A stretch of 64,000 nt of DNA from positions 1,736,001 through 1,800,000 of the forward strand of contig OZ176057.1 in NCBI GenBank assembly GCA_964247055.1, read 5' to 3'. The first letter of the stretch is position 1, and the number at the start of each line of letters is the position of its first letter. The notes beneath the pieces were generated by a model that worked only from the letters and a program-made list of their open reading frames with translations, ran no database searches and had not been told where the DNA came from. A program made the translations under genes and the position numbers. Positions 57,001 through 64,000 of the stretch are shown one piece after another. This stretch comes from Paragordius varius (lineage: Eukaryota; Nematomorpha).

Positions 57001-57193
57001 ATGTCATCTCAGATGATGATATATTATTTATGTTGTTGGTTACATGGCTAATATCTCTTTTTGATTGTTGTTCATGATGCTTAAACAATCTGATAAGTTT
57101 TTGATGTGTTTTATAATTGTTGGCACAGGTTAGGATTGTGATTAGTAAGATGAGAAGGCTTGAGCAATCCTTCGATATTAATGGAATAAACAT
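42256..57193 (-). CDS. SOUL heme-binding protein (HEBP family), five exons across 15 kb
   Basis: Minus-strand exons: 50840-50647 (FCDIYDCPTYILM, FEVRLYEASVWVYTDV, IKRLFRYISGHNNQ), 45294-45104 (LTIPLSVPIVLREIK, TYRIQFYIQNTFLSPD, then GPPEPKNKN), 44213-44047 (KVPEKTYFVYIYTGY, YERLLQALGDKGVVIS, YFVAMYD) and 42364-42256 (SPLKFNDRHNEVWIE..., TAA). Donors are GTATCA, GTAATT, GTAATG; every phase matches. This is the SOUL/HEBP fold in full: DCPxYxV, YEVRxYxxxxWVxT, LFxYIxGxN, IPxxVPV, FYIPxxF...PPxP, then YDSPxKxxNRxNEVW. HEBPs bind haem or porphyrins. A further 5' exon, 57193-56883, encodes an N-terminal hydrophobic anchor or signal (SSLLILLITILTCA) plus a Ser/Asn-rich spacer and ends in phase 2 at GTAGGA, which fits the next acceptor; that join is less sure. 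Total with it: 323 aa. Introns carry LINE A, a foldback, two Helitrons and a hAT. Confidence 0.8.
42525..42908. mobile_element. Foldback element, CACCC family
   Basis: Left arm TACGAATTACACTTCAAATT with five units of CACCCTCGAACAATTCAAAA type; right arm GGTGAGTTTGAATTGTTCGA and three more units, ending GTAAATGGTATATA. In the last intron of the SOUL/HEBP gene. Confidence 0.8.
43672..44011. mobile_element. Foldback element, GGTCC family
   Basis: The left arm holds five units of AACACTTCAAGTTGGTCCTT. The right arm AAGGACCAACTTGAAATGTT, then CAAGAACACTCTTTAAGTGC, ends AAATGGTATA. The left tip is lost. The right tip is 36 bp from the SOUL/HEBP exon 44213-44047. Confidence 0.7.
44223..44472. mobile_element. 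Mariner-type MITE, family M
   Basis: Left AGAGTAAATATTGAAATTAT, then ACGGAGAAAAC; right TACGTTTTGTCTGTATAATT. It begins ~10 bp upstream of a SOUL/HEBP acceptor. Confidence 0.6.
44587..44685. mobile_element. Minimal foldback element, GCAACA family (~98 bp)
   Basis: ACATCATTTTTCAATCAAAT, then CAACATTTTTTAAGCAAACG at the left; GATAAAATGTTGCTTTTGAT, then TGAAAAATGGTATA at the right. Nearly all arm, no core: the smallest copy in the window. Confidence 0.65.
45025..45082. repeat. (TA)n tract, longest in the window
   Basis: About 58 bp of alternating AT, 22 bp beyond the donor of the SOUL/HEBP exon 45294-45104. Confidence 0.9.
45362..45562. mobile_element. MITE with ~35-bp terminal inverted repeats
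   Basis: Left TATGATGTACCTTAATGTTG, then GTCAATTCACATTA; right TAATGTGAACTGACTAACAT, then TAATGTGCATACTG. About 200 bp, non-coding, in an intron of the SOUL/HEBP gene. Confidence 0.65.
45760..48890 (+). pseudogene. Near-full-length RTE-like LINE (LINE A), frame-broken
   Basis: A G+C-richer leader (45760-46144) precedes MATWNTRG at 46145. The EEP endonuclease runs to ~46870 with LGLSETHM, QIYAPTS, FIIGDFNA and NSDHNLL (catalytic Glu, Tyr, Asp/Asn and Asp/His all present). The RT follows: KSLVVPIFKKGDP, CFVDFSKAFDTVQHD, GLRQGCILSPMLFN, LHYADDTVILA (YADD intact), YTYLGSI. The thumb contains IMLYGCESWTIKSEDEKRI and MFCWRKILGITW, and the end contains AHDRTEWRKF. Frame breaks: near 46196, ~47110, ~47850 and ~48760, plus in-frame stops at 47581 (TAA) and 47939 (TGA). 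The GRRRIRWMD stretch seen in LINE B is missing near 48760. Inserted antisense in an intron of the SOUL/HEBP gene. Confidence 0.85.
48923..50318. mobile_element. Foldback element, GGTCC family, split by a Helitron
   Basis: The left arm starts TATGCCATTTGTACTTGAAG and has five units of the CTTCAAGTTGGT type (48945-49050). The right arm (50230-50318) has GGACCAACTTGAAGTTTTTA and ends ATTGTAGTGCAAATGGTATA. Between them, 49286-50079 is a complete Helitron. Removing it leaves a typical ~600-bp element. Confidence 0.75.
49286..50079 (+). mobile_element. Non-autonomous Helitron, 794 bp
   Basis: It begins TCTATATATTTATAAAAATG after an A and ends ...GCTAG before a T: the A^T target and 5'-TC / CTAG-3' ends of Helitrons. 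A 3' hairpin, CTCGGGCTGCGTAGCAGC then ACGAG, sits ~8 bp before the end. No Rep/helicase frame is visible. The interior repeats itself: TGGGTAAGGAGCTACCCGCT and GACCCATTC appear twice. Just before the hairpin there is a run of 21 C. Confidence 0.8.
50325..50632. mobile_element. Mariner-type MITE, family M, with an internal tandem duplication
   Basis: Left AAAGTAAAAATTGAAATTAC; right TTTTTACATTTTGTCTGTTA, then TCAATTTTACTG. A ~57-bp stretch containing CTTTTAAAAGGAAGGTTAAA occurs twice in tandem (50508-50600). It ends 14 bp before the donor of a SOUL/HEBP exon. Confidence 0.6.
51290..52015. repeat. Degenerate CACCC-family foldback, interrupted
   Basis: Left ATACAGTTTAAAATGCACCC and the family core (ATGGCATAGTTTATTATTTT, 51364-51390); a possible right end AAATTTGTAATTGTTCAGGG, then TGAATTTTAAG lies at 51962-51998. 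The stretch between is not recognised. Confidence 0.4.
52123..54419. mobile_element. hAT element with perfect 8-bp target duplication, hosting a Helitron
   Basis: The left end CAGGGCTTCTTAAACTATGG, then GTAGCGACCCC and right end TGGGGTCGGGAATTACAATT, then AAGAAGCCCTG are hAT-type terminal repeats. Both flanks carry ATATAGAT (52115-52122 and 54420-54427), an exact 8-bp duplication typical of hAT. The hAT sequence itself is short (about 90 bp left, 220 bp right); nearly all of the 2.3 kb is the nested Helitron. No transposase frame. In an intron of the SOUL/HEBP gene. Confidence 0.85.
52214..54190 (+). mobile_element. Helitron with a tandem array of ~300-320-bp units
   Basis: It starts TCTATATATTTATAAAAATA after an A and matches the first ~480 bp of the Helitron at 49286. 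It continues as five to six degenerate units recognisable by CTGGGTAAGGAG / CTGGGTAGTGAGCTACCCGC landmarks near 52694, 53016, 53313, 53624, 53763 and 54081, with AGGCCATATGAGTTTAATAA and GCGCCACCATAGAA in each. I cannot find a hairpin and CTRR at the right end, so the 3' terminus is unclear. Confidence 0.7.
54527..54786. mobile_element. Mariner-type MITE, family M
   Basis: Left CGGTAAAAATTAAAATTAAA, then ACGACCAAACG; right AAAAGTATGGTTGTCTTTTA and then TTTGTCTTTATATAAT, where the end is lost. ~100 bp beyond the hAT element. Confidence 0.6.
55311..55556. mobile_element. Foldback element, CACCC family (short)
   Basis: TATACCATTTACACTTCAAA, then TTCACCCTTGAATATC at the left; GGGAATTCGAATTGTAAATG, then GTATA at the right. 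The core keeps AATAAACGACGCCATAAAT. Confidence 0.75.
55640..55977. mobile_element. hAT-type remnant (tip CAGTGGTTCACAACC)
   Basis: It ends GGTTGTGAACCACTG at 55967-55981, preceded by GGTGGGGCATGAAC. The left end is not clear. The 61-codon ORF over it is incidental. Confidence 0.45.
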
Positions 57194-57199
57194 AATAAT

Positions 57200-58100
57200 A
57201 ATGATAATAATGAAATATTATAATATATATGCGTTATAAATCAGAATCTGGGTGGAAAAATATAGGTTGTGGTATATTCAAGAAAATTTTCATATAAAAG
57301 ATCTAAATAAAAATTGATATATCCTGTAAAAATTAATTAATTAATTAATAAATTATTGTAAAAAAATAACATACATTTTACATATTTTTTTGTTTTAAAT
57401 TTTTTTGAAAAATAAAAAGAGAAATAAAATGGAAAGCAAAAGGCTTCATATTTGTCCCATTCCATCTTATAAAATATTAAAAAAATGTAATAATTTCAAT
57501 ATTTTTTAAAAACACAAAGGTAAATTTATAATAAACTACAGCCTAATTATTCATCCACATTTGACATTAAATTATGTATATTTTATTTTATTTGAAAATG
57601 CATGTCTTTATGAAAGATAAATAATGCTTGATTTTTGTATACAACCTAGTGTTGTTAAATATTTTTTTAACCTATAAATATAAAATTTTTTAAACTATGC
57701 TTACTTACCACGTGGTAATTCAAAAAATATGGAGTAAATTGTAATGAAAATGTTAATAAATTAATTTTACTGTTTGCATTAAAAACGTTAATTCTTGGGC
57801 ATTTTAAACTAACCAATCTTTGAATAACTAAATTAAAAAATGAACATATATAAATTTAGTTTTTTTCAAACTTTTTAATGATTTGTAAAATTATATAACA
57901 CCATAAAAAATTTTGTTCAAAAATTAAATTTGAAATATGCATCTTTTGACACTTTATTTGTCTTACATGGCGCACGATTCCATCGGTGAGTCTAAAAAAT
58001 AACATGATGATATATATATATATATATATTATATATATTCTGATATGTAAATCTATCAGAATTAACTAGGTTTTTTAATTTTTGCCCTCACAAGGGGTAT
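57200..58100. other. A+T-rich stretch with nothing recognisable
   Basis: Upstream (minus-strand sense) of the first putative SOUL/HEBP exon, so it may include that gene's promoter. Contains a (TA)n tract at 58010-58029 with TATATATAATATATATA symmetry. No exon seen. Confidence 0.4.
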
Positions 58101-58129
58101 AAGAAAGTCATTACACTTTGGTGGTAACT

Positions 58130-58932
58130 GCTCCATACCAGAAAATGACAATTGATTTTTAAATAAATTTTTTTGAGATAAATGCTTCAATCAAAAAATA
58201 TCACTAAAATATATAAACCACAGATAAAAAGCAATATATTATAAATTTTAATTTATAGATGTTTGCGCTGTAAAGTCACAAATTTTTTCGTTCGTCTAAA
58301 ATGGGCTATTTCTTTTAAATCACAAAAATGTTGCGGTTGCGCGACAAAAGTTTCAAATTCAAATCTAAGCCAAATTTTGATCAAAATTTAATTTTTAGCG
58401 ATATTTTGTTGAAGCGACTTCATACTATTTGAGGCATGATGGAAACGGTATAAAAACGCTGCAAGAAAAACCTTTTTTATTTAATGATGCTGAACATTTC
58501 TATCGCTATAGAATTTTAATTTAGGGTTTCGTTTCCTATCAGTTACAGATAAATTTTTGTAAAAAACATCTTATATATTTAACCTAAATAGATGACGAAT
58601 ACATCAATCAAAATTCGAGGTGATAGAAGTTTTCAGAGTCCAATTTTATAGAGAAAGTGCTTTAGTTTTATCTTAGAGCACTTTTATACCGTTTCCATTA
58701 TACCTCAAAACAGAATAAAGTATGCTTCAACAAAATATTTCTAAAAATTAAATTTTTGAAATAAGAATGCATTTTCTTAAATATATTTTTAGTTGATATT
58801 GAAATTTAGCATGGATTTTAAACTTTTTTGGCGCAATCCCAACATTTTTGTGTTTATTTGAGAGCCCAATTTACACGAGTGAAAAAAATGGGTCTTTCTG
58901 AGCTTACATCTAAAAATTAAATTTTTTAACAC
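58130..58932. repeat. Long palindromic element, ~800 bp
   Basis: The arms match in order when one is reversed: ATGGGCTATTTCTTTTAAAT against AATTTACAC...GAGAGCCCA; CACAAAAATGTTGCGGTTGC against CAATCCCAACATTTTTGTG; GTTGAAGCGACTTCATACTA against AAGTATGCTTCAAC; ATGATGGAAACGGTATAAAA against TTTTATACCGTTTCCATTAT. Arms are ~330 bp and ~270 bp, with a ~170-bp loop. Non-coding. Family not seen elsewhere in the window. Confidence 0.65.
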
Positions 58933-59346
58933 TCCATTACCTTTTAGTGTAGTTTTATATCCCCGAGCCATATGAAAAAAGTAGGTATTAAACCAAATTC
59001 AAAAATATATTCTTAGCTTTTAGGTGCACAATACAGAAAGAATTTTGTTAAACATATAAAAATATTTAAAAATATTCATATCAAACTTTTTCCGGCATTT
59101 TTTTCTATATTTTTTTTAATTGCTAATGCAACAGGCATATAAATGTATATTATGGTTAGCAAATGTAAACAATTAACTTTAAGGAAATTTTACGCTACAT
59201 TTTACCAGCAAATCGATATATATTGATTTTAATATCAGCTGTTCCTTTTAATAACTTTCCCAATTTTACTCTAGAAGTCACAAAATTGTAGAAAGCATAA
59301 GTTTTATCTAATAAAAGCAAACTAGGACAGAAAAGTGAAACGGTAA
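58933..59346. mobile_element. MITE family T
   Basis: Left CATTACCTTTTAGTGTAGTT, then TTATATCCCCGAGCC; right GGACAGAAAAGTGAAACGGT. Directly abuts the palindrome at 58130-58932. Confidence 0.6.
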
Positions 59347-59349
59347 AAT

Positions 59350-60785
59350 ATTAAATATTGCTTGCTTTTTATATGTAATTTATATTATATATATAACTTA
59401 GTAATATATTTTGGAATGAAGCATAGCTTATGCTAAAAAAAAAAATTTTGCTTATTTTCTGATAGGAAAGATAAGAAAATGTCGAAAATTAAATAAAAAT
59501 ACAGATAATATCTCCATATCCTTCGATTCAGATTGAAGTAAGACCGATGCCTGTTTAAATTAAAATATTTTTATTTATAAAAAAGTGTATTCCTTTTTAA
59601 AAATTTGCACTTATGAGACATTGATGAACCAAAATATATTAAAATATTCATCTCGAATTTAGACAACATGATATTATGATTTTATTACTTAATTTAAAAT
59701 AAATGGGAAAGAAAGAAAAATCCGTTTTGTTTTATTGAAATGGAACTTTATTCTCAAAACTAAATTTATTTGCTACCACCGACTTTAGTAGTTTATTCTG
59801 TCAATAAAAACTTGGCAGGCGCTTAATATCCAGATACCTTAATTCGTATCAAAATTTTTAATATCAAGATTTTCTAAATATCTACGCGTTTCTAATATCA
59901 CATTTCTATTTTATGCTGTTAAAAGCCTAATACGCGAACTTTTATGTAATCAATAACACGTTTTCACTGTATAATTAGTGTAATTAACCTTTTCAAATAA
60001 TTATTTTTACACTTTTTTTAATTTTGATATACCTTAATAATGCAGTACACATGTAATTATTATAATATTAATAATAATTTACCAATATTAATTTGCCTAT
60101 TTTTACGAATATTTTTAATGAAATGCCCTTTACCAATAATCAGTTTGAATTCTGTTCGCCAGCCAAAACATATTTTACAAGTGTTTAAGAACGAAAACAT
60201 GACAATAACATTAAGGTAGTGGATAAAAAAATTTATATATCAAAATTAATATTTGAACTAATTTTCCTATTTTGAAAAAAGAGTAAAAAATCTGATTTTA
60301 AATGCCAAATCAATATATCCGTAACAATTTTAAAATATAAAGTTTATCATATAATCAATCATTTGATTAAAAAAAATGGTAATTAAATATAAAATGTTTG
60401 ACTTAGTTCAAAGAACGGTTTTTTGCTAGAATTAAATGTAAAAAATATAGTTTGAAATTTAAGCTGTTTATTGCACTTTTTTGTAATAAATAAAAACTAA
60501 TACACCTTATTTAAAGCATTAAACCATGGTTGTTATAAATACTATTATTTGGTACTTTTTTACAAAACTCCGTGTTTTAATATTAAAAATGATCCTAAAG
60601 AATTTGCCTTTTTATCTTTATTCAATTTTGTGTTTAATTAATAAGCGATGAAAATATCCAAAATCTTCTTTTAATTTATCTAAGAATATAGTGGGGATAT
60701 ATTTTGTGATCTTATATCAATTAATATATGTGAAATAATGCCATTAACAATTTCGAAAACAAAATTTGCAGGATAAGTTTTAACT
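59350..60785. other. A+T-rich stretch, no clear gene
   Basis: Only one slightly G+C-richer patch, 60120-60200 (MPFTNNQFEFCSPAKTYFTS on the plus strand), which is too short to support a gene. No repeat family identified. Confidence 0.35.
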
Positions 60786-60791
60786 GTGTAT

Positions 60792-61285
60792 TACCTTTTG
60801 GGGTAGTTGGGTATCCCAGAGCCATTTAAAATATAAATATCTTAAAAAGTATTTAATGTAGTAAGCCACATTTAAAAATAGCTTAGTCTTTGAAGAACAT
60901 TAACCAAAAAACCCCCATTTTAAACTTTTTTGCCGCCCTTTTTTCTATAATTTTTTAATTGATAATGCAACAGGTTAATAAGTAAATACTATGGTTAGAA
61001 AATGTAAATTATAAATAAGAAGCTTTCATGCTACATTTTAACAGTAATAACTTATATATATAATATTAGTTGTTCCTTTAAATCGTGTTTTGTGACTGAC
61101 CCAATTTTAGATTCTACGAGTCACAAAACTGTAAAAAAATAAGCTTTTTTATCTCATAAATGAGTATTTTTTAACTAAAATAATTTTCAAAACTGTAGTT
61201 TTTTTACGAAATTGAGTTATATGGGACATAAAATTACTCCAAAATATAAACAAGTACAAAAAGGTGGAAAGGTAATGAAGTGTTA
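60792..61285. mobile_element. MITE family T
   Basis: Left TATTACCTTTTGGGGTAGTT, then GGGTATCCCAGAGCC; right GGGACATAAAATTACTCC and AAAAAGGTGGAAAGGTAAT. Its right end touches the candidate exon that follows. Confidence 0.65.
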
Positions 61286-61554
61286 ATGAATTTTTTGCAT
61301 ATATTTTTAAGTTTACATTCAACACTATCATACGTAAGTTATCATTGGAACGATTTTGCTCCCATTTTATCGGCCTCTCGCGATTTTGAGACGCCAAATA
61401 ACATGGGGAATACAGGTGTTAGCTTGCAAAATGACACATGGAATACTCAAACCTCGGCTCTTTATAACGGTAAAATAAATATTACGTATCATATCACACA
61501 AAAACAGGAAAGACATAGTGTTTCTGCTCGCCTTATTGAGGATAAAATTGTAAG
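61283..61554 (+). CDS. Candidate coding exon of an unidentified extracellular or membrane protein
   Basis: Frame from ATG 61283 (a second ATG is at 61289): MLMNFLHIFLSLHSTLSYVS could be a signal peptide, followed by YHWNDFAPILSASRDFETPN, sequons NDT and NIT, and SARLIEDKI. The frame then meets a strong donor, ATT|GTAAGA at 61555. An alternative is an internal exon using the acceptor TTTTTAAG near 61311. Base composition is clearly richer in G+C than the flanks, and the codons look used. No family recognised, and no partner exon located downstream. Confidence 0.45.
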
Positions 61555-61599
61555 ATTTTAATATAAAATATTTATTACGGGGTTATTTTAACGGTCAGA

Positions 61600-62125
61600 A
61601 TTAAATTTCTTGAGTCTTGGGCTTTTTATGATGGATTTTGAGGCATTTTATTATTGTTGGAATCAAAGATTATTAAAAAATTTGCAAATTTAACGCACAT
61701 TATGATAAACAAAATTTTTTTCGGTCAATTGTTACAAATATTGATTCATTTTTATGTAATCCACCCCCACCACTCCCCCTCCCATAAATTTTTTTTAACG
61801 AATAGATGGAAATTAAATTCAAATATAAATCTCAATCAATTATTATTTCATTTTTTTAATATTTTTCAACAAAGTAAAAATCAAATTTAATAATTATGGA
61901 ATCAATATAAGGGTCCCCAAACAACCACAATCTTGTAAGAGAACTATCTAAAGAAGGAGTTTTATTATAAATAAATACATGAAGCATGATGGGACAATAA
62001 AATGATCCACATATGTGGATTTTTTCGAAACATTATTTAATAACTATGATCTCATAGGAATTTTAAAACGGTGCATTCATACTAATATATTGTTTACTTA
62101 AGCAAAAATTAGATTTAAAAAATTA
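61600..62125. other. Stretch with nothing recognisable
   Basis: Includes a C-rich patch, CCACCCCCACCACTCCCCCT (61763-61782). The rest is A+T-rich. No exon or repeat assigned. Confidence 0.35.
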
Positions 62126-62130
62126 CCTTT

Positions 62131-62485
62131 TTAAAAAAATGGCATTTTACGGGGGGAGCGGGTAAAAAGAGGGCCTAAATTAAAAATGCGACCGACTATG
62201 TTCGGCTCAATCGAAAATAAGTAAACAAAAATTATATTTGAAATTGAACGGTCCAACACGTTTTCCGGAAAATTGTCTCAAAGACACGATTTTTGTGGAC
62301 GTTTTCAAAAAAACCCGTTTTTTACACGGGGTGGGCCCGGAACTGGGGGCCTAATTTAAAAAAGGGCGAAGTTATTGTCGGGGCATTCATAAATGATTTT
62401 AATTTTTCGATATTTGGATTTGAATGGGTTTACCGGTTTTCCGGAAACAAATTACAAAGCCAGCATTTTCCATTAAATATATAGA
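62131..62485 (-). mobile_element. Helitron 5' fragment, minus strand
   Basis: Minus-strand start TCTATATATTTAATGGAAAA at 62485 after an A. It matches the first ~355 bp of the Helitron at 49286 (CCGGTAAACCCATTCAAATC, GGGCCCACCCCGTGTAAAAA, GTTGGACCGTTCAATTTCAA). Truncated at 62131. The plus-strand ORF across it is incidental. Confidence 0.75.
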
Positions 62486-62692
62486 TTATGTTTTTCTATG
62501 GCTTAACACAATTAGACTGCCGGATATTTAATATACTAAAACAATCGTCTAAATAAAATTCGCAATTGTATATTAATATAAGTAAAATTGATGATAGTAA
62601 CCACAATAATTGGGCTCAATCATAAAAGAGGTTTAAATCGCTATCTTAAGCACTCATAGTTTTTTATCACCTAATATCTAACGTAAGGTTAA

Positions 62693-63166
62693 AGAGCTAC
62701 ACAAATGGCTTCGCCGTTCGCATTTTCAACTTAAACTTAAATTAAGCGGGCCGCAATCGAAAAAAATTGAACAGGTGGAAATCAAAAAATACTATATTAT
62801 GCAATCATCTGTAAACAACCACCATATATCGGCTGGTTAGCGAATTTCGGAACGATATATTCAGATTCGCCTACATTAAAAAAAATAAAAATTGTATATA
62901 TTTATCTTTACGACTTTCGTGTAAAATTTTTTTGATTTAAGCACTCATTATAGTTAATGTATATGTGATATAATTTTGATAACGGCATTAAAATAGCTCT
63001 TTACCTAAAATGGGTGTTAATAAAAAAAAGAGATAATTCTAAATAATATATCTTAAAAAATAATCTTTTAAAGTAAATGTTACACATTTTATAATTTTTA
63101 TTTTTTTTTGAAATTTTTCGTGAGCCGTAAATAATTTTGGAGGGCCGCGCATTCGAAACCCCTGGA
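62693..63166. mobile_element. hAT-type MITE, family A, inverted
   Basis: Left AGAGCTACACAAATGGCTTC, then GCCGTTCGCATTT; right GGAGGGCCGCGCATTCGAAA, then CCCCTGG. Longer than other copies, so perhaps carrying an insertion. Confidence 0.55.
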
Positions 63167-63310
63167 TTGTTATTTATTAATAATATTCTAAAGATTGAAT
63201 CAAAATTTGACAAAAACTAAAAACGGAAATTGGCCAAATATTATTAAAATCTTTGAAATTATAACCAGAGATACAATTTAAACAAACCCGTTAATTTTAG
63301 CCATTGTAAA

Positions 63311-63560
63311 ACAGTGGTACTCAAATCGTGGACCTAAAAGTGCTTTTTTATGATCCTCAATTATTAATTTAATTATTAAATGTACCCATTAAGAGTAAAA
63401 ATCTGCATATGTGTCAAATAGCTATGCAATGTCATTAATGTTTGGGGAACGGCCATTAAAACACAAAATAATTTACGCGGGCCCTTAATTTGGTCAGTAT
63501 CAAAGGTGTAAACTCATTCGTTTTTTTAATTTAACCTTTATTATTATAATGGAAGGCCCT
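63311..63560. mobile_element. hAT-type MITE, family B
   Basis: It starts CAGTGGTACTCAAATCGTGG, then ACCTAAAA. The middle shares GTGTCAAATAGCTATGCAAT with 28195-28396. The right end is unclear. Confidence 0.5.
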
Positions 63561-63762
63561 GCGTTTTCGTTATTTTTACAAATGCCTATATATTAATATT
63601 AGTTCTAAATGCATATATCCGATTTTCAAATAAAATCTTTAAGATATATTCTCTCAAAGTTAAGAGTAGCCTCCAAACTGTGCGCACTATGTGACAAAAC
63701 ATCCCTAAGGGGCCAAAGCTAATAATATTAAATTTAAATACCTTTTATGCTTTTTAAGAAAA

Positions 63763-63969
63763 TCAAAATAAATTTAATATCATAAGAAATATGATATATT
63801 TTTTTGAGGATAATAAACCCATGTATCTTTTCCCACAATCGAAGTCATCATGGGAGGCACCCTGATATACATATATTCCATAATAGCATGCATTTTGGGC
63901 CAACAAAATGGTACACTCATCTTTAAAACCCGATAAATCCAACAGCATGATGCTAAATAGTTCATCCAA
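63763..63969 (-). CDS. Candidate exon near the window edge, frame undecided
   Basis: A G+C-richer island with two overlapping open minus-strand frames (MDELFSIMLLDLSGFKDEC... and MNYLASCCWIYRVLKMSVPF...) and a plus-strand frame reading VIMGGTLIYIYSIIACILGQ. One of these may be a real exon, but splice sites do not decide between them. No family recognised. Confidence 0.25.
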   Translation of the reverse strand: MDELFSIMLLDLSGFKDECTILLAQNACYYGIYVYQGASHDDFDCGKRYMGLLSSKKYIIFLMILNLF

Positions 63970-64000
63970 TAAATTTTATATATTGACTGTTTTGCAATAC

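Noticed and set aside
56883-57193. Considered as a separate secreted peptide-hormone precursor because of a Lys-Arg site
   Set aside because: Only one dibasic site and no repeated peptide. The phase-2 donor fits the SOUL gene better, though not with certainty.
1-64000. Searched by eye for tRNA B-boxes, rRNA, CRISPR arrays and LTR-type or capsid-bearing elements
   Set aside because: None found that I could support. The tandem ~20-bp units are foldback arms without spacers, not CRISPR.

Overview
This is a eukaryotic, almost certainly animal, genomic window. It is very A+T-rich, roughly three quarters by eye. Coding exons stand out as short islands of higher G+C. The A+T-rich remainder is packed with transposon fossils: RTE-like LINEs, hAT and mariner-type MITEs, Helitrons, and several families of long inverted-repeat (foldback) elements. 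Spliceosomal introns range from 27-30 nt (an SERF gene) to several kb (a SOUL/HEBP gene). Introns that small occur in some reduced or fast-evolving animals such as dicyemids, but I do not assign the species. I see no retrovirus-like, Polinton-like or capsid-bearing element, and no rRNA, tRNA or CRISPR.

Layout. (1) 1-~23 kb is an ancient tandem duplication. The left copy runs from before base 1 to ~7.3 kb; the right copy runs from ~8.3 to ~22.9 kb. Each copy carries a plus-strand multi-pass membrane protein gene (only its last 26 codons in the left copy), a short minus-strand Cys/Lys-rich ORF, and a minus-strand four-exon gene. I rebuilt the four-exon gene from conserved splice sites and phases: 179 codons, open in the right copy and frame-broken in the left. 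The right copy is swollen by LINE, MITE and foldback insertions. (2) 25.5-32.1 kb holds a plus-strand multi-exon gene for a small four-helix membrane protein, LAPTM/DUF4728-like. (3) 32.5-37.5 kb is a gene-dense island with LARP6 (minus), SERF (minus, two microintrons) and an SRSF2-like RRM protein (plus). SERF and the SRSF2-like gene are head to head. (4) 42.3-57.2 kb is a minus-strand SOUL/heme-binding (HEBP) gene of four or five exons, whose introns host a near-complete LINE, a foldback element split by a Helitron, and a hAT element with a perfect 8-bp target duplication that itself hosts a Helitron. (5) 57-64 kb is repeat-dominated, with two or three unassigned candidate exons.

The genes do not form a pathway. 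Three of them (LARP6, SRSF2-like and, more loosely, SERF) concern RNA or protein handling and are clustered. The strongest novel signals are three foldback families that share one terminal motif (ACCATTT) but carry different ~20-bp tandem arrays inside their arms, the tandem duplicated block with two unrecognised gene families, and the 27- and 30-nt introns.
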